A stretch of 64,000 bases of DNA from Erwinia billingiae Eb661 (GTDB taxonomy: Bacteria; Pseudomonadota; Gammaproteobacteria; Enterobacterales; Enterobacteriaceae): positions 38,324 through 102,323 of the forward strand of contig NC_014304.1 of NCBI RefSeq assembly GCF_000196615.1, in the 5' to 3' direction. The position numbers and the translations under genes are program-made. The notes beneath the pieces are model-generated. The model had not been told where the DNA came from. It saw only the letters and a program-made list of their open reading frames with translations, and searched no databases. Position 1 is the stretch's first letter; the number at the start of each line of letters is the position of its first letter. Shown here piece by piece: positions 1 to 9,434 of this stretch.

Positions 1-16
1 AGAGCAGGGTGTCGCT

Positions 17-49
17 TGAAAAATGAGGCGCGGTGCACCTCGTTTTTTT
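17..49. terminator. Likely bidirectional terminator after the TIGR03755 operon
   Basis: A seven-pair stem (GAGGCGC at 25-31 with GCACCTC at 35-41, one G-U pair) is followed by seven T on the plus strand and preceded by five A, so it can end transcription from either side. It sits about 20 nt past the stop of the minus-strand transfer gene. Confidence 0.7.
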
Positions 50-70
50 CTTTCATCGGCTGTGCCCTCA

Positions 71-1525
71 TCAGTTGTTTTCCGTTTCAGGTACGGCCAG
101 ACGATTAACGCGACTGTCAGTGCTGTCATCGCTCTGCGTCTGAGGATTACTGTTAACGCGCCCGTTTTCCCGCTCGATGATGGTGAGCACAGAATTGCGT
201 GACAGCTCGCGCTTAAGCTCCATTTCATTACGCAATGCCGTGATCTCACGATCGATGGCCGCAACACGCCTGTCCCCTTCTTCAATAGCCGCATTCTGTG
301 CCGCAGCGTTAGGTTCAGACATGCCGGTAACAATCATGCGGCGCATGATCAGCGCGGTTTCAACCGTGTCAGCCATTGAAAGCTCACCGGCGAGTCGGGC
401 GGTCAGGGCCGCATTGTCAGGATCCCTCTGCAGAGCTCTGATAACTCCTGCAGTAATTGGTAAACTGCCGGTTTTAAGCTTTGCCAGATTCGCTGCGTTA
501 GGCTGCTCGGTGCCGTTCACCAGTTTTACCAGCTGCTCGGTGTTTTCTTTTGTAGTCTCTTCCAGAATGGGCGCAAAACCGGTGCCGGCCTGCGTCGCGC
601 CCGGCTGCTGTTCGTCATCACCACTGGTGCACTGTGAAGCATCGGTGCAGGTGCGCAGAGAGCTGTCTCCCACCACCTGGACCACGGCTTTAGCCGCTTC
701 TTCTGCGCTGGCATATTTTCCACACGCACCGCCGTTGCAGCTGTTGCTGCTGACCGTGTCAGCGCTCAGTACCGGCAGGCTGTTCATCATATTGAACCCT
801 GCAGCGGTTAGGTCGTGGGTTGGTCGTATAGCCTGCTGTCCTTGTCCTCCTCGCTTCTGCCCACCAATCCAGTTCTGGCCTGAATTACCCTGCAGCTTGT
901 CCGCTGAGTTATTCACACGGACAGCATCTGCATCTCCGCTGTTAACTAGTGATCGGTACTCATCCATTACCGCGCCCTGCGTCCATTTGTTGTTGCCGGC
1001 AAAATCCATCATGCGCTTGGACATGTTCTGGCAGTTGAGCTGTGCTTTATCAAAGGAGACATTTGCCTGCAGAACGCCATTCGTGAGCATGTCGTACAGG
1101 CCGGGATTAGCACGCTGAATAATCATTGCCGGCAGGCTGGCTACTGCACCGGTGGCGTTCTGAACCACGTCGCCCATCAGGTTTTTAAAACCGTTTGTTA
1201 CCCCATTGAGCTGATTACCAACGGTTGTTTTAAGGTCGAAATTACCGCACATCAGATCGCTGCTCCAACCAGCACTCATACCGACTTTACGCATGTTGCT
1301 GCGCGTCGCCGGCTGTGAAATTACCGACCCGCCGCCGAGCGTATAATAGAGCTTGTCAGAAACAGCGCCGCTAACGTCTTTTCCATAGCCTATGGCGCTG
1401 TTATTAACGGAGGGTAGTGAGATTCCAAACTCAGTGGACTGATTATCGTCGGCCGCCTGCGCGGATATCGCTACCGTGGCGATGAACAGTGCAAGCGTGG
1501 CTGGTTTTAATTTAACTTGTGACAT
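71..1525 (-). CDS. ICE conjugation protein, TIGR03755 (PFL_4711) family
   Basis: Secreted or envelope component of the ICE-type type IV secretion system, 484 aa, last gene of a three-gene minus-strand operon. An N-terminal signal peptide is visible (basic start, hydrophobic core, AQA-A cleavage site near residue 24), so it acts in the periplasm or outer envelope. The start is supported by GAGAGG six nt upstream. Several paired cysteines in the middle (NSCNGGACG and CTDASQC around residues 260-300) suggest disulfides, as in F-type TraH/TraN partners. The family assignment rests on the gene order TIGR03757-03756-03755, which is fixed in SPI-7/PFGI-1 elements; the biochemical role is not known. 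Confidence 0.85.
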   Translation of the reverse strand: MSQVKLKPATLALFIATVAISAQAADDNQSTEFGISLPSVNNSAIGYGKDVSGAVSDKLYYTLGGGSVISQPATRSNMRKVGMSAGWSSDLMCGNFDLKTTVGNQLNGVTNGFKNLMGDVVQNATGAVASLPAMIIQRANPGLYDMLTNGVLQANVSFDKAQLNCQNMSKRMMDFAGNNKWTQGAVMDEYRSLVNSGDADAVRVNNSADKLQGNSGQNWIGGQKRGGQGQQAIRPTHDLTAAGFNMMNSLPVLSADTVSSNSCNGGACGKYASAEEAAKAVVQVVGDSSLRTCTDASQCTSGDDEQQPGATQAGTGFAPILEETTKENTEQLVKLVNGTEQPNAANLAKLKTGSLPITAGVIRALQRDPDNAALTARLAGELSMADTVETALIMRRMIVTGMSEPNAAAQNAAIEEGDRRVAAIDREITALRNEMELKRELSRNSVLTIIERENGRVNSNPQTQSDDSTDSRVNRLAVPETENN

Positions 1526-1533
1526 TGTGCCTC

Positions 1534-2508
1534 TCAGAAGTCAGTTGAATAGAGGAAGGTCTGGCCGCGTCGCTTGCAGCAGCTGTAGGGCTGCCAGAGG
1601 GCGTACGCTTCGTTGCCGTCCTGAGCGATGGGATATGCGCCGTCAGGAAAAACCGCGCAGGAAGCTGAAAGCGTGGGTGACAGGCGCTGCCATTTATGAT
1701 TTGCCGTGCCGGTGTTTTCCTTTACTTCTCCAGGCGGCCAGTAACCGGCTTTGTGGGTGCCTTTCAGTACTTGGTAAACGTGCGGTTGCCCGGAGCGGGT
1801 GATAATGTCTGCGACGCGCTGAGCGACCACGGCGGACGCTTTGTCATCGTCGGCCTGGCTGACGAAGCCTGAGCGGGGATAAATATTGCCCCACATGTTC
1901 GCGCTGGCTTGGCTACCCAGTTCACGCTGCCCGGAGACAAGCGCTTCCGGATAGAGCGATTCAGGCAGCCCCGATCGCCAGACAAGTGAATCCAACGTGC
2001 TCAGAAAGTAAGGATTGAATGGCGTGGCGGCCGTATCGCACGAATACCCGGCAATACTGCCACCAATGACGGAGGTGGCGGGGTGGCCGATTGCGTCGGC
2101 GTATTTGAATTTGATGTTCGACTTGCGCTGCCCGGGATTCTTAATATCACCGGCGTTGCCGCCGCCTGCTGGCGCACCGCTGGTTAGCGCATTATCGATC
2201 GTACCGGATGCTCCGCTCATAAAGGCCATCTCGGTCCATGGGTTTCCGCCGGGCCCGGTGTAAGTGGATACCACCACTTCAGGGATAAAATGCGTCACCT
2301 TGACGGAGGTTTTCACCGAACAACCAAACGGCGTACACATCAGCCAGTAACAGAGGCCACTGACGCGCCAGCTGATACAATCCTGAGTGATGGCGCTGGC
2401 AATAATGCCGGCAGTATTAATGGCCGACACCGTTGCCGGAGCCGCCGCTACAGCGAGCACCGAGGCAACGCCGGCCGCATTTAAATGTGATCTGAGCGTT
2501 TCACGCAT
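1534..2508 (-). CDS. TraU-like ICE conjugation protein, TIGR03756 family
   Basis: TraU-like protein of 324 aa needed for pilus or mating-channel assembly in F-like systems. It has a signal peptide (hydrophobic stretch at residues 11-29, ending near VSA) and the TraU-type motif CISWRVSGLCYWLMCTPFGC near residues 44-63, followed by a conserved VTHFIPEVVVSTY segment. Many cysteines, including CC near the C-terminus (SCCKRRGQTFLYS), fit a disulfide-rich periplasmic protein. It overlaps the stop of the upstream gene (TGATG), so the two are translationally coupled. Confidence 0.85.
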   Translation of the reverse strand: MRETLRSHLNAAGVASVLAVAAAPATVSAINTAGIIASAITQDCISWRVSGLCYWLMCTPFGCSVKTSVKVTHFIPEVVVSTYTGPGGNPWTEMAFMSGASGTIDNALTSGAPAGGGNAGDIKNPGQRKSNIKFKYADAIGHPATSVIGGSIAGYSCDTAATPFNPYFLSTLDSLVWRSGLPESLYPEALVSGQRELGSQASANMWGNIYPRSGFVSQADDDKASAVVAQRVADIITRSGQPHVYQVLKGTHKAGYWPPGEVKENTGTANHKWQRLSPTLSASCAVFPDGAYPIAQDGNEAYALWQPYSCCKRRGQTFLYSTDF

Positions 2509-2903
2509 CAGTGACCTCCGCGATTGCGTAGCATCTCAGCGCGGGCTACGTCGGCTGTGCCATAAACCACATACCGATCGTCGAAAACGACGGCGGGGAA
2601 TTTATGTAGCCCAATCTCCCATGCGTGCACCACCTGCCGGTACGCCTGTGCAATCTGCTCCTGCTGCTCGTCCCATTGTGGTGACTGGAAGATCTCGCGG
2701 GCCTGCCGGGCGGCCAACTGAGGATCCGCAGCCAGTTTGCCGAAAATTGAATCCTGTAGGCGGTCGGGGCCATCAAGCCAGACAACGGAAGCAGCTTCAG
2801 TCAGATTCTGAGGTGGATGTTCAGCATCGGTATAAACAACGGTGCCAGCCAGTAGCTGAAACGGTATAAATAGGAAAAGTGATTGCAAAAGCCTGAGTCG
2901 CAT
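2508..2903 (-). CDS. ICE conjugation protein, TIGR03757 (PFL_4709) family
   Basis: Small exported protein (131 aa) at the head of the TIGR03757-03756-03755 operon. A signal peptide covers residues 1-20 (LLQSLFLFIPFQLLAG). The central part (VYTDAEHPPQNLTEAA...WLDGPDRLQ, then IGLHKFPAVVFDDRYVVYG) resembles the TrbC/TraW-like thioredoxin-fold proteins of F-type systems but has no CxxC. The start has GGAG eight nt upstream. A shared promoter motif (CAAAAAGAGTT) lies 65 nt before the start. Confidence 0.8.
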   Translation of the reverse strand: MRLRLLQSLFLFIPFQLLAGTVVYTDAEHPPQNLTEAASVVWLDGPDRLQDSIFGKLAADPQLAARQAREIFQSPQWDEQQEQIAQAYRQVVHAWEIGLHKFPAVVFDDRYVVYGTADVARAEMLRNRGGH

Positions 2904-2967
2904 AGCGGATCTCCGTCACGGTAACAGGCCATCAGAGTGGCAGCGCTTGATCAGGGATTCAGCAGTA

Positions 2968-2978
2968 AACTCTTTTTG
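2968..2978 (-). promoter_or_regulatory. Shared transfer-operon motif CAAAAAGAGTT, copy 1
   Basis: The 11-bp motif, read on the minus strand, lies 65 nt before the start of the first gene of the operon. Identical copies lie 65 nt before the RAQPRD gene and 68 nt before pilL. The flanks of copies 1 and 2 also match (ACTGCTGAA / ACGGCTGAA just downstream, T-rich upstream). A promoter element or activator site for the transfer genes is the simplest reading. Confidence 0.55.
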
Positions 2979-3095
2979 AGAAGTGAAAAATTTAGTTGTT
3001 ATAGAAAATAGCTATTAGTTGAAATATAAAAAGAGTAATTTATTATTCTGTAAATATTAAATTTAGATACCTGTTATCACTTTGAGGTGAATCTT

Positions 3096-4130
3096 ATGAA
3101 ACTCGATTTTTTCAAACCTTTAGTTGAGCCCAAAGAGTTTCACCCTAACTTTGAGAGGCTTCTGCCTGACACCTATAGCAATGCAAAGAAATTATTTAAC
3201 GATTGGGCTTCTGGCTTTGATGATAGAGATGGAAAGTTGGTTAAAGAGTTTCAAACAACTTTCAACTCAACGTTTTGGGAGGTTTATCTTTATGCTACTT
3301 TCAAAAAGATGGGTTTTAATATAGACCTTTCTAACGCATCGCCGGATTTTCACATCAACAAAGGAAGTGCAGATATTATTGTTGAGGCGACCATTTGCAA
3401 TTCAGCTGCCGGAAAAGTTCCAGAGTGGGATCGAACGGATGAATATGGAAGTTCAATTCCCAAAAGGTTTTGGGAACTCAACAAAGAAGCTATGATAAGG
3501 ATTAACAATTCTATTATATCAAAAGTTAAAAAATATGAGAAAAGCTACAGTCAATTATCACACGTAAAAGGAAAGCCATTTGTGATTGCTCTAGCACCTT
3601 TTGAGCAAATGTTTTTCAATCTTCAAAATGACCGTCCCATAAGGGCTGTGTTGTATGATGAATACGTCAACGAAGACATATACTTGGATCATCCAGAACT
3701 TTTCCCTGATGGCCCTCCTGTTGAAAATTTAGGTTTTGTTGAGAAGGATAATGGGGCAGAAATACCCTTAGGAATTTTCAATGATAATCAATATGAATGC
3801 TTGAGCGCTGTAATATTTAACAATGCAGCCACTTTTAGTAAACTTCAAGCTTTAGCAAATAAAAATGGGGGGAAGGTAATGATCAGTTCAACATGGTCTA
3901 CCCCACCAACAGGTAAGCCAGTGCATATTGAGGGGTGGTCTTCAGAATACAAAGAAAACATAACCGATGGGCTTATGGTATTCCATAACCCATTTGCTAA
4001 ATACAAGATCGATCCAGAAACTTTTAGAGCTGAACGAATTTATCAAGTATATCCTTGCGATGAGGAATGGACTCTAATGTTTGAGAATAATGAAGACAGG
4101 TTGTTAACAAGGAATGCCTATACGTTTTAA
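3096..4130 (+). CDS. Unknown AT-rich cargo protein with a possible PD-(D/E)xK nuclease-like core
   Basis: A 344 aa protein on the strand opposite the surrounding transfer genes and visibly more AT-rich than them, so probably acquired cargo. The ATG at 3096 is preferred over the GTG at 3087 because GAGGTG lies six nt before it. The N-terminal part has a pattern seen in PD-(D/E)xK nucleases: a helix with Glu (FWEVYLYATFKKMG, about residues 52-65), then SPDFHI and ADIIVEAT (about residues 73-92), giving E...PD...ExT without a clear Lys. No signal peptide or membrane segment is seen. Function unknown; defence or nucleic-acid processing is only an inference. Confidence 0.6.
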   Translation: MKLDFFKPLVEPKEFHPNFERLLPDTYSNAKKLFNDWASGFDDRDGKLVKEFQTTFNSTFWEVYLYATFKKMGFNIDLSNASPDFHINKGSADIIVEATICNSAAGKVPEWDRTDEYGSSIPKRFWELNKEAMIRINNSIISKVKKYEKSYSQLSHVKGKPFVIALAPFEQMFFNLQNDRPIRAVLYDEYVNEDIYLDHPELFPDGPPVENLGFVEKDNGAEIPLGIFNDNQYECLSAVIFNNAATFSKLQALANKNGGKVMISSTWSTPPTGKPVHIEGWSSEYKENITDGLMVFHNPFAKYKIDPETFRAERIYQVYPCDEEWTLMFENNEDRLLTRNAYTF

Positions 4131-4211
4131 TTCTTTGCTAAAGACTAGCGTGTTGCATTGGGGTAGTTTATTTAGAAACCGGTCTCAATGACCGGTAACG
4201 TGCGGGTTTTA

Positions 4212-4610
4212 TCATGAATCAGAGAACAGTGAGTTAATCCAGAGTGTCAGGAAAACCATATCTGCCGCATCAGGCACATTGATGTACCAGCGCGGTGAAT
4301 CAAACTCATGATCCAGCGGGAAACTGGCACGGCCTTCCTGCGTCAGCAAAATATCTGCGCGTTTTCCCCTGCTGTCCTCAACATGCACCGACACACAGCT
4401 GCTTTTACCGATACGATGCGGGTTACAGGTGATCGTGACCGGTGGCTGAAGGCGTGCCCGGAGCGCCTTCTCCACTGCGACAAGTCGCTCAGAGGTCGTT
4501 GCTGTCATCGCAGGTTCACCTTGCGGATGAAGGCTGAACATGACAGGGACTGGCGTTTCATCCGGCGCAGGCCGCTGGGTCACAGGTTGCGCATACTTAA
4601 GCTTAATCAT
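4212..4610 (-). CDS. Hypothetical protein coupled to the VirB4-type ATPase
   Basis: A 132 aa protein not recognised. Its ATGA start overlaps the stop of the ATPase gene, so it is the last gene of the RAQPRD-to-VirB4 operon. It lacks a signal peptide; the first 35 residues are proline-rich, and the rest looks like one small alpha/beta domain ending in LTLWINSLFSDS. The place after the ATPase gene varies between ICEs, so a transfer role is not assured. Confidence 0.6.
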   Translation of the reverse strand: MIKLKYAQPVTQRPAPDETPVPVMFSLHPQGEPAMTATTSERLVAVEKALRARLQPPVTITCNPHRIGKSSCVSVHVEDSRGKRADILLTQEGRASFPLDHEFDSPRWYINVPDAADMVFLTLWINSLFSDS

Positions 4611-7471
4611 GCAGTCAGCATCTCTCTCTTATCATTGTTTTCGGGCATCCCGGCCCCGTCAGCCGTCATCAATCCACGCAGACGATCCAGTTTTTTCCCT
4701 ACGAGAATAGCAGCATCCAGCTCGGAACAGTTATGTTTACGCATCAGCGCCTTACGTTCGGCTTTCTCTTCTTTCTCTGTCATTCCCAGTGCGAGGTAAA
4801 GGCTGGGCGGTACAGCGCGGAACAGCGCTTCAATTTTTTTCGAGAGCACCACGCCTTCGGTATAGCACCGTGAGAGCTTACTGGCGGAAAGCAACACGGC
4901 CTTTTGCTCTTCAGAAAGCGTCCGGAAACGGGCAATATCCTCCACCTCTTTTTTCGGCATCGTCAGGCAGATCCACCATTCCGCCATGTTCAGCATCTTG
5001 CCAGCTGCGTTTGGGTAATCCTCCAGGTTCTGCGTTGCAAGCCACAGCCATGCGCCAAGCTTACGCCACATTTTGACCACTTTAGTCATATAGGGTGCGA
5101 GAAGTGGGTTAACCGTCACAACGTGTGCCTCATCCACGGTGAAAACGATATCGCGCTCAAGATACTGGTCGCGCTCGGCAATGTTGTTAATGGTGTTGGT
5201 CAGCGACACCATTGTCAGCGCCATCTGTGCCTCATATCCCTCTCGGGCAAGGTGCGCAAGGTCAATAAGGGTAACGTCAGCCTCAGGCCACAGTGAACCT
5301 TCTTGGTTGAAAAGCTCAGCTTCAAAGCTGCCTTGCTGCGTAAACATGCCCAGCGATTCAGCCATTTCCGCCGCTTTCGCCCGGCGTGTTTCATTACGCA
5401 CCTGCCCCCTACTGTTTTCAGTCTCTAGCGAGATAGCGTTGAGGGCATTCTGCAGGTCGCCCGGCAGCATCTGGCGGTTTTCATCCAGGGTTTTACGTGC
5501 TGCCATGAGCAACGCTTCACGGATCATCGCGCGGTCGGCGCGTTTCAGCGCGGCATCCTCCTTCGGATCACCACCGGTGATCATCATTCGGGCAGAAATT
5601 TCCATTTCCCCCAGAATGTCGCGCTTGCCGTTTTCATCATCATCGTCCGGGTCGTCTTCGATATCTGGCAGATCACTTTCATTGATCGCCGGGGCGGGTG
5701 CGTCGCTGTCAAACAGCTTATGCGCATCAGCAAAGGGCGGCAGCGATACGCCGCTGCCGGGTTTGACACTGACTTTGTTAACCGTAAGGCCTAGACTTTC
5801 AAAGTAATCTGCGGTCAGCCCGAAGCTGTTGCCCGCCTCTGCAATGAAAAGGCGCGGACGGTGAACGGCCATCAGCTGGCAAAGCATCGAGCAGAGCGTG
5901 GCAGACTTCCCCGCCCCCGTCGGTCCGAACAGCAGCATGTGCGCATTCTGAGATCGATCGTCCTTATTCAACGGGTCAAAATCCAGTACATCACCGCCAC
6001 GATTAAAGAAGCTGAATCCTGCATTACCGGTTCCGGTTTCACGACCTGTCACCGGCAGAAGCCCGGCAATGTGCTGGACCCACGTCAGTCGGGTATACCA
6101 GTTTTTCTTATCATGCTGCGGATTAAAGCCCATCGGCAAAGCACGTAGCCAGGTATTCAGCGGACCGGTTTCATGTTCAGGACGTACCGGCTGCAGTCCT
6201 TCGTTAAGCAATACTGTGCTCAGCTCGATGCGCTTTCGGTTCATTTCGGGCATGTCTTTTGCCCGCAGGAAGAAGGTGATGGCCGCGCGGTAGAGTTTGT
6301 GCCGGCTGCCCAGCAGCTCTTTCACCGCCGTTACGTCCTGACGCACGCGGCCTGATTCGGTATTCTCGCCGATCGCATTTTTCGCTAGACGGTTAAATTT
6401 CTCTTCCAGGGTGTCCTGAGGTTCGGCCACTATCGTCATGCAAAGCATGGTGCCCTCAGGAAACGTGTCCATCAGTGCATTTATTTTCTTCTCGCCACGG
6501 CTTTTTTCGCCGGTCAGGGTGCCGGGTTCCGGCGGCTTACGCAGCCGTTCAACGGAAAGGGCAGAATGTGCCATGTTATCCAGCCACCACACGCCGTTTT
6601 CCACGTCTGAGCGCGGCGGAGTGAACAGCAGAGTTTCTGCAAAGTCATTCTCAGTCGGTATCATTCCGGCAGGCGTGTCGCGGCTGTCCTGATAGGCGGT
6701 CGCGCGATAAAATGCCTCTCTGTCCATACCCTCAGGCGCAGGATTGAACATCCGCAACAGCCAGGAATGCACCTGCAGGCCGTTCTGGCGCGTGCAGTTG
6801 ATGTTGACGCTGGAAAACGCGCTGCAGAGTCGGTCGCACGCCTGATTCAGCATGCCGATCGGGGACATTAAATCGCCGCTGTTTTTCGTGGCCCAGCGGT
6901 AAATCACCATGCGCGTGCGGCGCTGTTGGCCGCGCCACGGCTGGCCGGTAATGAGCTTATCCTCAAAGAGCCCTTCAGGACGGGCAATCCCGCGCATGTG
7001 CCGCTCCGTCTCCCTAAGCCACGCTTCCGTAAATTCACTGCCCTGCGCGTGCGGCTTGACGTAACCGCGCAGACGGTCAAGGTAGGCGTCCACGTTATTT
7101 TCGTCCTGACAGTAGAATTGTACGATCCACGGATTATTCGCCAGATCGTCAAAGCTGTCCTGCAGCGCATCCTCCACCACGTCGCGGATTTTTTCCAGAC
7201 GCTCGTCAGGACGGCCTTCGGTTGCCGCCGGCGTCACTTCAAAAACCGCACCCACGGACAGGCCATCATCGAGCAGCAGGCACTGCTCCTCATCCAGAAA
7301 CTCAGCCCACGGAAGAAAATCAACGATTGACGGATTGTGTGAATAGACGCGCTTTTCATCCGCGTGTGACATTGCGCCCGGGCGGGTCACCGGCTCCGGA
7401 GCATCTCGCTCTGCAACGTCTGAAAGGTGATCTGGTTTTGCTAATGATTTACGCTTAAACAGTCCAAACAT
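4607..7471 (-). CDS. VirB4/TraC-type conjugative transfer ATPase, TIGR03744 family
   Basis: Large cytoplasmic ATPase (954 aa) that powers pilus assembly and substrate transfer. Walker A is LFGPTGAGKSATLC near residue 510, Walker B is IVFTVDEAHVV near residue 785, and the C-terminal ATLNLEDYP-like motif (WLATQNLEDYPNAAGKML) is typical of VirB4/TraC proteins. An acidic insert (about residues 600-620, DLPDIEDDPDDDDENG) splits the ATPase domain, as is common in the PFGI-1 class. It overlaps the upstream lipoprotein gene (TAATG). Length is normal for the family. Confidence 0.93.
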   Translation of the reverse strand: MFGLFKRKSLAKPDHLSDVAERDAPEPVTRPGAMSHADEKRVYSHNPSIVDFLPWAEFLDEEQCLLLDDGLSVGAVFEVTPAATEGRPDERLEKIRDVVEDALQDSFDDLANNPWIVQFYCQDENNVDAYLDRLRGYVKPHAQGSEFTEAWLRETERHMRGIARPEGLFEDKLITGQPWRGQQRRTRMVIYRWATKNSGDLMSPIGMLNQACDRLCSAFSSVNINCTRQNGLQVHSWLLRMFNPAPEGMDREAFYRATAYQDSRDTPAGMIPTENDFAETLLFTPPRSDVENGVWWLDNMAHSALSVERLRKPPEPGTLTGEKSRGEKKINALMDTFPEGTMLCMTIVAEPQDTLEEKFNRLAKNAIGENTESGRVRQDVTAVKELLGSRHKLYRAAITFFLRAKDMPEMNRKRIELSTVLLNEGLQPVRPEHETGPLNTWLRALPMGFNPQHDKKNWYTRLTWVQHIAGLLPVTGRETGTGNAGFSFFNRGGDVLDFDPLNKDDRSQNAHMLLFGPTGAGKSATLCSMLCQLMAVHRPRLFIAEAGNSFGLTADYFESLGLTVNKVSVKPGSGVSLPPFADAHKLFDSDAPAPAINESDLPDIEDDPDDDDENGKRDILGEMEISARMMITGGDPKEDAALKRADRAMIREALLMAARKTLDENRQMLPGDLQNALNAISLETENSRGQVRNETRRAKAAEMAESLGMFTQQGSFEAELFNQEGSLWPEADVTLIDLAHLAREGYEAQMALTMVSLTNTINNIAERDQYLERDIVFTVDEAHVVTVNPLLAPYMTKVVKMWRKLGAWLWLATQNLEDYPNAAGKMLNMAEWWICLTMPKKEVEDIARFRTLSEEQKAVLLSASKLSRCYTEGVVLSKKIEALFRAVPPSLYLALGMTEKEEKAERKALMRKHNCSELDAAILVGKKLDRLRGLMTADGAGMPENNDKREMLTA

Positions 7472-7887
7472 TACAGCGCCTCCGTGCGTTCGCCAGGCAT
7501 TGCGTACTGCGTCTGGTCATAGAAGGGGAACACTGTGCTGTAACCGGGCACGGGTGTATTCCCCTGTGCCAGATGCGGGAAGACGAACATCACCATGTCA
7601 GGATTTGGCAGGCGCGGGAACTGCTGGCTGATCTCAGATTCCTGCGTGCGACTGTAGCTGCGATCGTCACTGAGTGCGGCCTGCTGCTCGCTGTCCGAAA
7701 GCCCACGGCGCAGCGTGCTGCGGGCTTCACTGCCGCGTGAGGCACCAGATTCCCCATCCGTGCCTTTCCACAGCTCCAGCATATTGCTGTTGCCCGGCGG
7801 CAGCATTTCATCTTTGTTTGTGGAGCAGCCGGCCAACGAACAGGCTGCAATAATCATGAAAATACCGAATTTTGCCGTAATACTCAT
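7471..7887 (-). CDS. Conjugative transfer lipoprotein, TIGR03751 family (VirB7/TraV-like position)
   Basis: Small outer-membrane lipoprotein of 138 aa. A lipobox LAGC (with S after Cys) is seen at about residues 18-21 after a hydrophobic stretch. The ATG at 7887 is preferred over the one at 7893 because AGGAG lies at the right distance from it. The remainder is polar and probably extended, ending in a region with FVFPHLAQGN and YSTVFPFYDQTQYAMPGE, typical of this family. It is coupled to the ATPase gene and follows the VirB10-like gene, matching the core-complex gene order. Confidence 0.85.
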   Translation of the reverse strand: MSITAKFGIFMIIAACSLAGCSTNKDEMLPPGNSNMLELWKGTDGESGASRGSEARSTLRRGLSDSEQQAALSDDRSYSRTQESEISQQFPRLPNPDMVMFVFPHLAQGNTPVPGYSTVFPFYDQTQYAMPGERTEAL

Positions 7888-7898
7888 GGTCATTCTCC

Positions 7899-9434
7899 TC
7901 AGTCCAGTCCGCCGGTGCTGCCGTCTTCACCAGGCATGGTGAAGTCATAACGGATGCGCCGCCCTTTATCTTCGTAATCGATCGCCAGTTCGCGGGTAAT
8001 GTGTACGGCGAGTTTTGCCCCGGGCTGCACGTAAATAGCATCAAAAGTCTGCCCGTAACGCTGTTTGACCCACTCGGTGATTTCATCTGAGCTGCCCGAA
8101 ATAGCCTTACCTAAAACGGCCTGTCCGGCGTCGCCGGTCAGAGTTGAGGTAACGCCGCCGTAGGCGTTGGTCTGGCTGGTCTGCTGATTCTGACCGATTG
8201 CATCTCCCGCTGCGCCCGCTGCGCCCAGCAAACCAATCGTTGGCAGATAGCTTGAAGCGTTTGATTTGCGCGTACCGGAGATACATGGGATCCCGTTTTC
8301 ATCGGAAATCCAGCCGATGCCACCACTGGTGCCGGTCTCTTTTCCTCCATTCTGGTTGCCGCTATTACCGCCTTTGCCGCTGCGGTCCGGTTTCGGCAGC
8401 GTGCGCACGGTGCCATCGGTGAAAACAAACGTGACACTATTGACCTGACCACGCACGCAGGACAGGGTCCAGTCGCCGGAAGCGGTGCCGGAAACAATAG
8501 CCCCTTCAACGTCGGGCAGCTCGATGCCGTTGGCCGTCAGGTTGTCTTTGCCAATGAGTACTTTAAAGGGATACGGATCGGTAACCGTGCCATTGATCGG
8601 CACGCGGCCGAGCAGCGCCGTCATCGCGCGGCTGCCTATCAGCGTGGAGTTCTCAGGCAGCGTATAAACCGGTTCGGCTTCCTCTTCTTCACCTTTTTCA
8701 GACGTAGATCCTTTAACCTGCTGCTCATAGCTGCCTTTTTGCTTTGTCAGGGCGTTTTCGCTGAGAAACGACGTCGGGAATTTAGCTTCACCGGCGCTGC
8801 TGGCCGACGCGCTATTGTTCTGTGATGGAGAAGTGGACGGACTGTCTTGCGGTGTGACCCACATCAGGCCATCACTGCCGGAAGTCGGAGAATTTCCGCC
8901 GCCGCCACTCATACCGTCGAGGCCCAGCCCCAGAGGAATATCGCCATCCTGGCCTTTCGTCTTGTCGGCAACACTCTTACCGGCATTCTGCAGTTTATTC
9001 GTCAGCTCGTTGATTTTTGAGGTCAGGACGTTCTGCTGCTGACGCATCTGATTCTCACGCGCGTGATAGCTTTTCTCCACGCCCTGAACTGCTTCATTGA
9101 CCTGCCCTGAAACGTTGGTGTTGCGCTCGCGTAGCTTTTCATTTTCGTCCAGCAGTCTGGTATTTTGCTTATTCAGAGAGTCCTGCTGCTGACGGACAGC
9201 GTTAAGCGAGCCCACTATCGTTTTCAGCGTATCCTGCGGTGTGTCGCCCTCAATGCCGAGGGCCTTGAGCTCCTGCGGTGACAGATTTTTCAGTGCACTG
9301 TCTGTCTGCGCGTGTGTAGCCTGCGTGGCGGGCTCCTGCGGTTTGCTGTTATAGCTTTTCACCGCAATGAATCCGCCGCCAACCAGAATGGCAGGAACCA
9401 GCACTTTAACTAGTCCGTTTGACTTAATTTTCAT
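7899..9434 (-). CDS. TraB/VirB10-like core complex protein, TIGR03752 family
   Basis: Inner-to-outer-membrane spanning scaffold (511 aa). One membrane helix is at residues 8-26 (LVKVLVPAILVGGGFIAVKS), followed by a coiled coil (about 85-150, rich in Q/E/K heptads) and a flexible Ser/Gly/Pro region. The C-terminal VirB10/TraB-like domain contains SRAMTALLGRVPINGTV and IGKDNLTANG. The last part (GDAIGQNQ...VLGKAISGSSDEITEWV) resembles the outer-membrane antenna region of TraB. It overlaps the VirB9-like gene by 11 nt. Confidence 0.9.
   Translation of the reverse strand: MKIKSNGLVKVLVPAILVGGGFIAVKSYNSKPQEPATQATHAQTDSALKNLSPQELKALGIEGDTPQDTLKTIVGSLNAVRQQQDSLNKQNTRLLDENEKLRERNTNVSGQVNEAVQGVEKSYHARENQMRQQQNVLTSKINELTNKLQNAGKSVADKTKGQDGDIPLGLGLDGMSGGGGNSPTSGSDGLMWVTPQDSPSTSPSQNNSASASSAGEAKFPTSFLSENALTKQKGSYEQQVKGSTSEKGEEEEAEPVYTLPENSTLIGSRAMTALLGRVPINGTVTDPYPFKVLIGKDNLTANGIELPDVEGAIVSGTASGDWTLSCVRGQVNSVTFVFTDGTVRTLPKPDRSGKGGNSGNQNGGKETGTSGGIGWISDENGIPCISGTRKSNASSYLPTIGLLGAAGAAGDAIGQNQQTSQTNAYGGVTSTLTGDAGQAVLGKAISGSSDEITEWVKQRYGQTFDAIYVQPGAKLAVHITRELAIDYEDKGRRIRYDFTMPGEDGSTGGLD

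Noticed and set aside
177..1118. 313-aa plus-strand frame opposite the TIGR03755 gene
   Set aside because: It is an antisense shadow: Ser/Arg/Pro-rich, no domain, and the opposite strand has a signal peptide, ribosome site and operon context.
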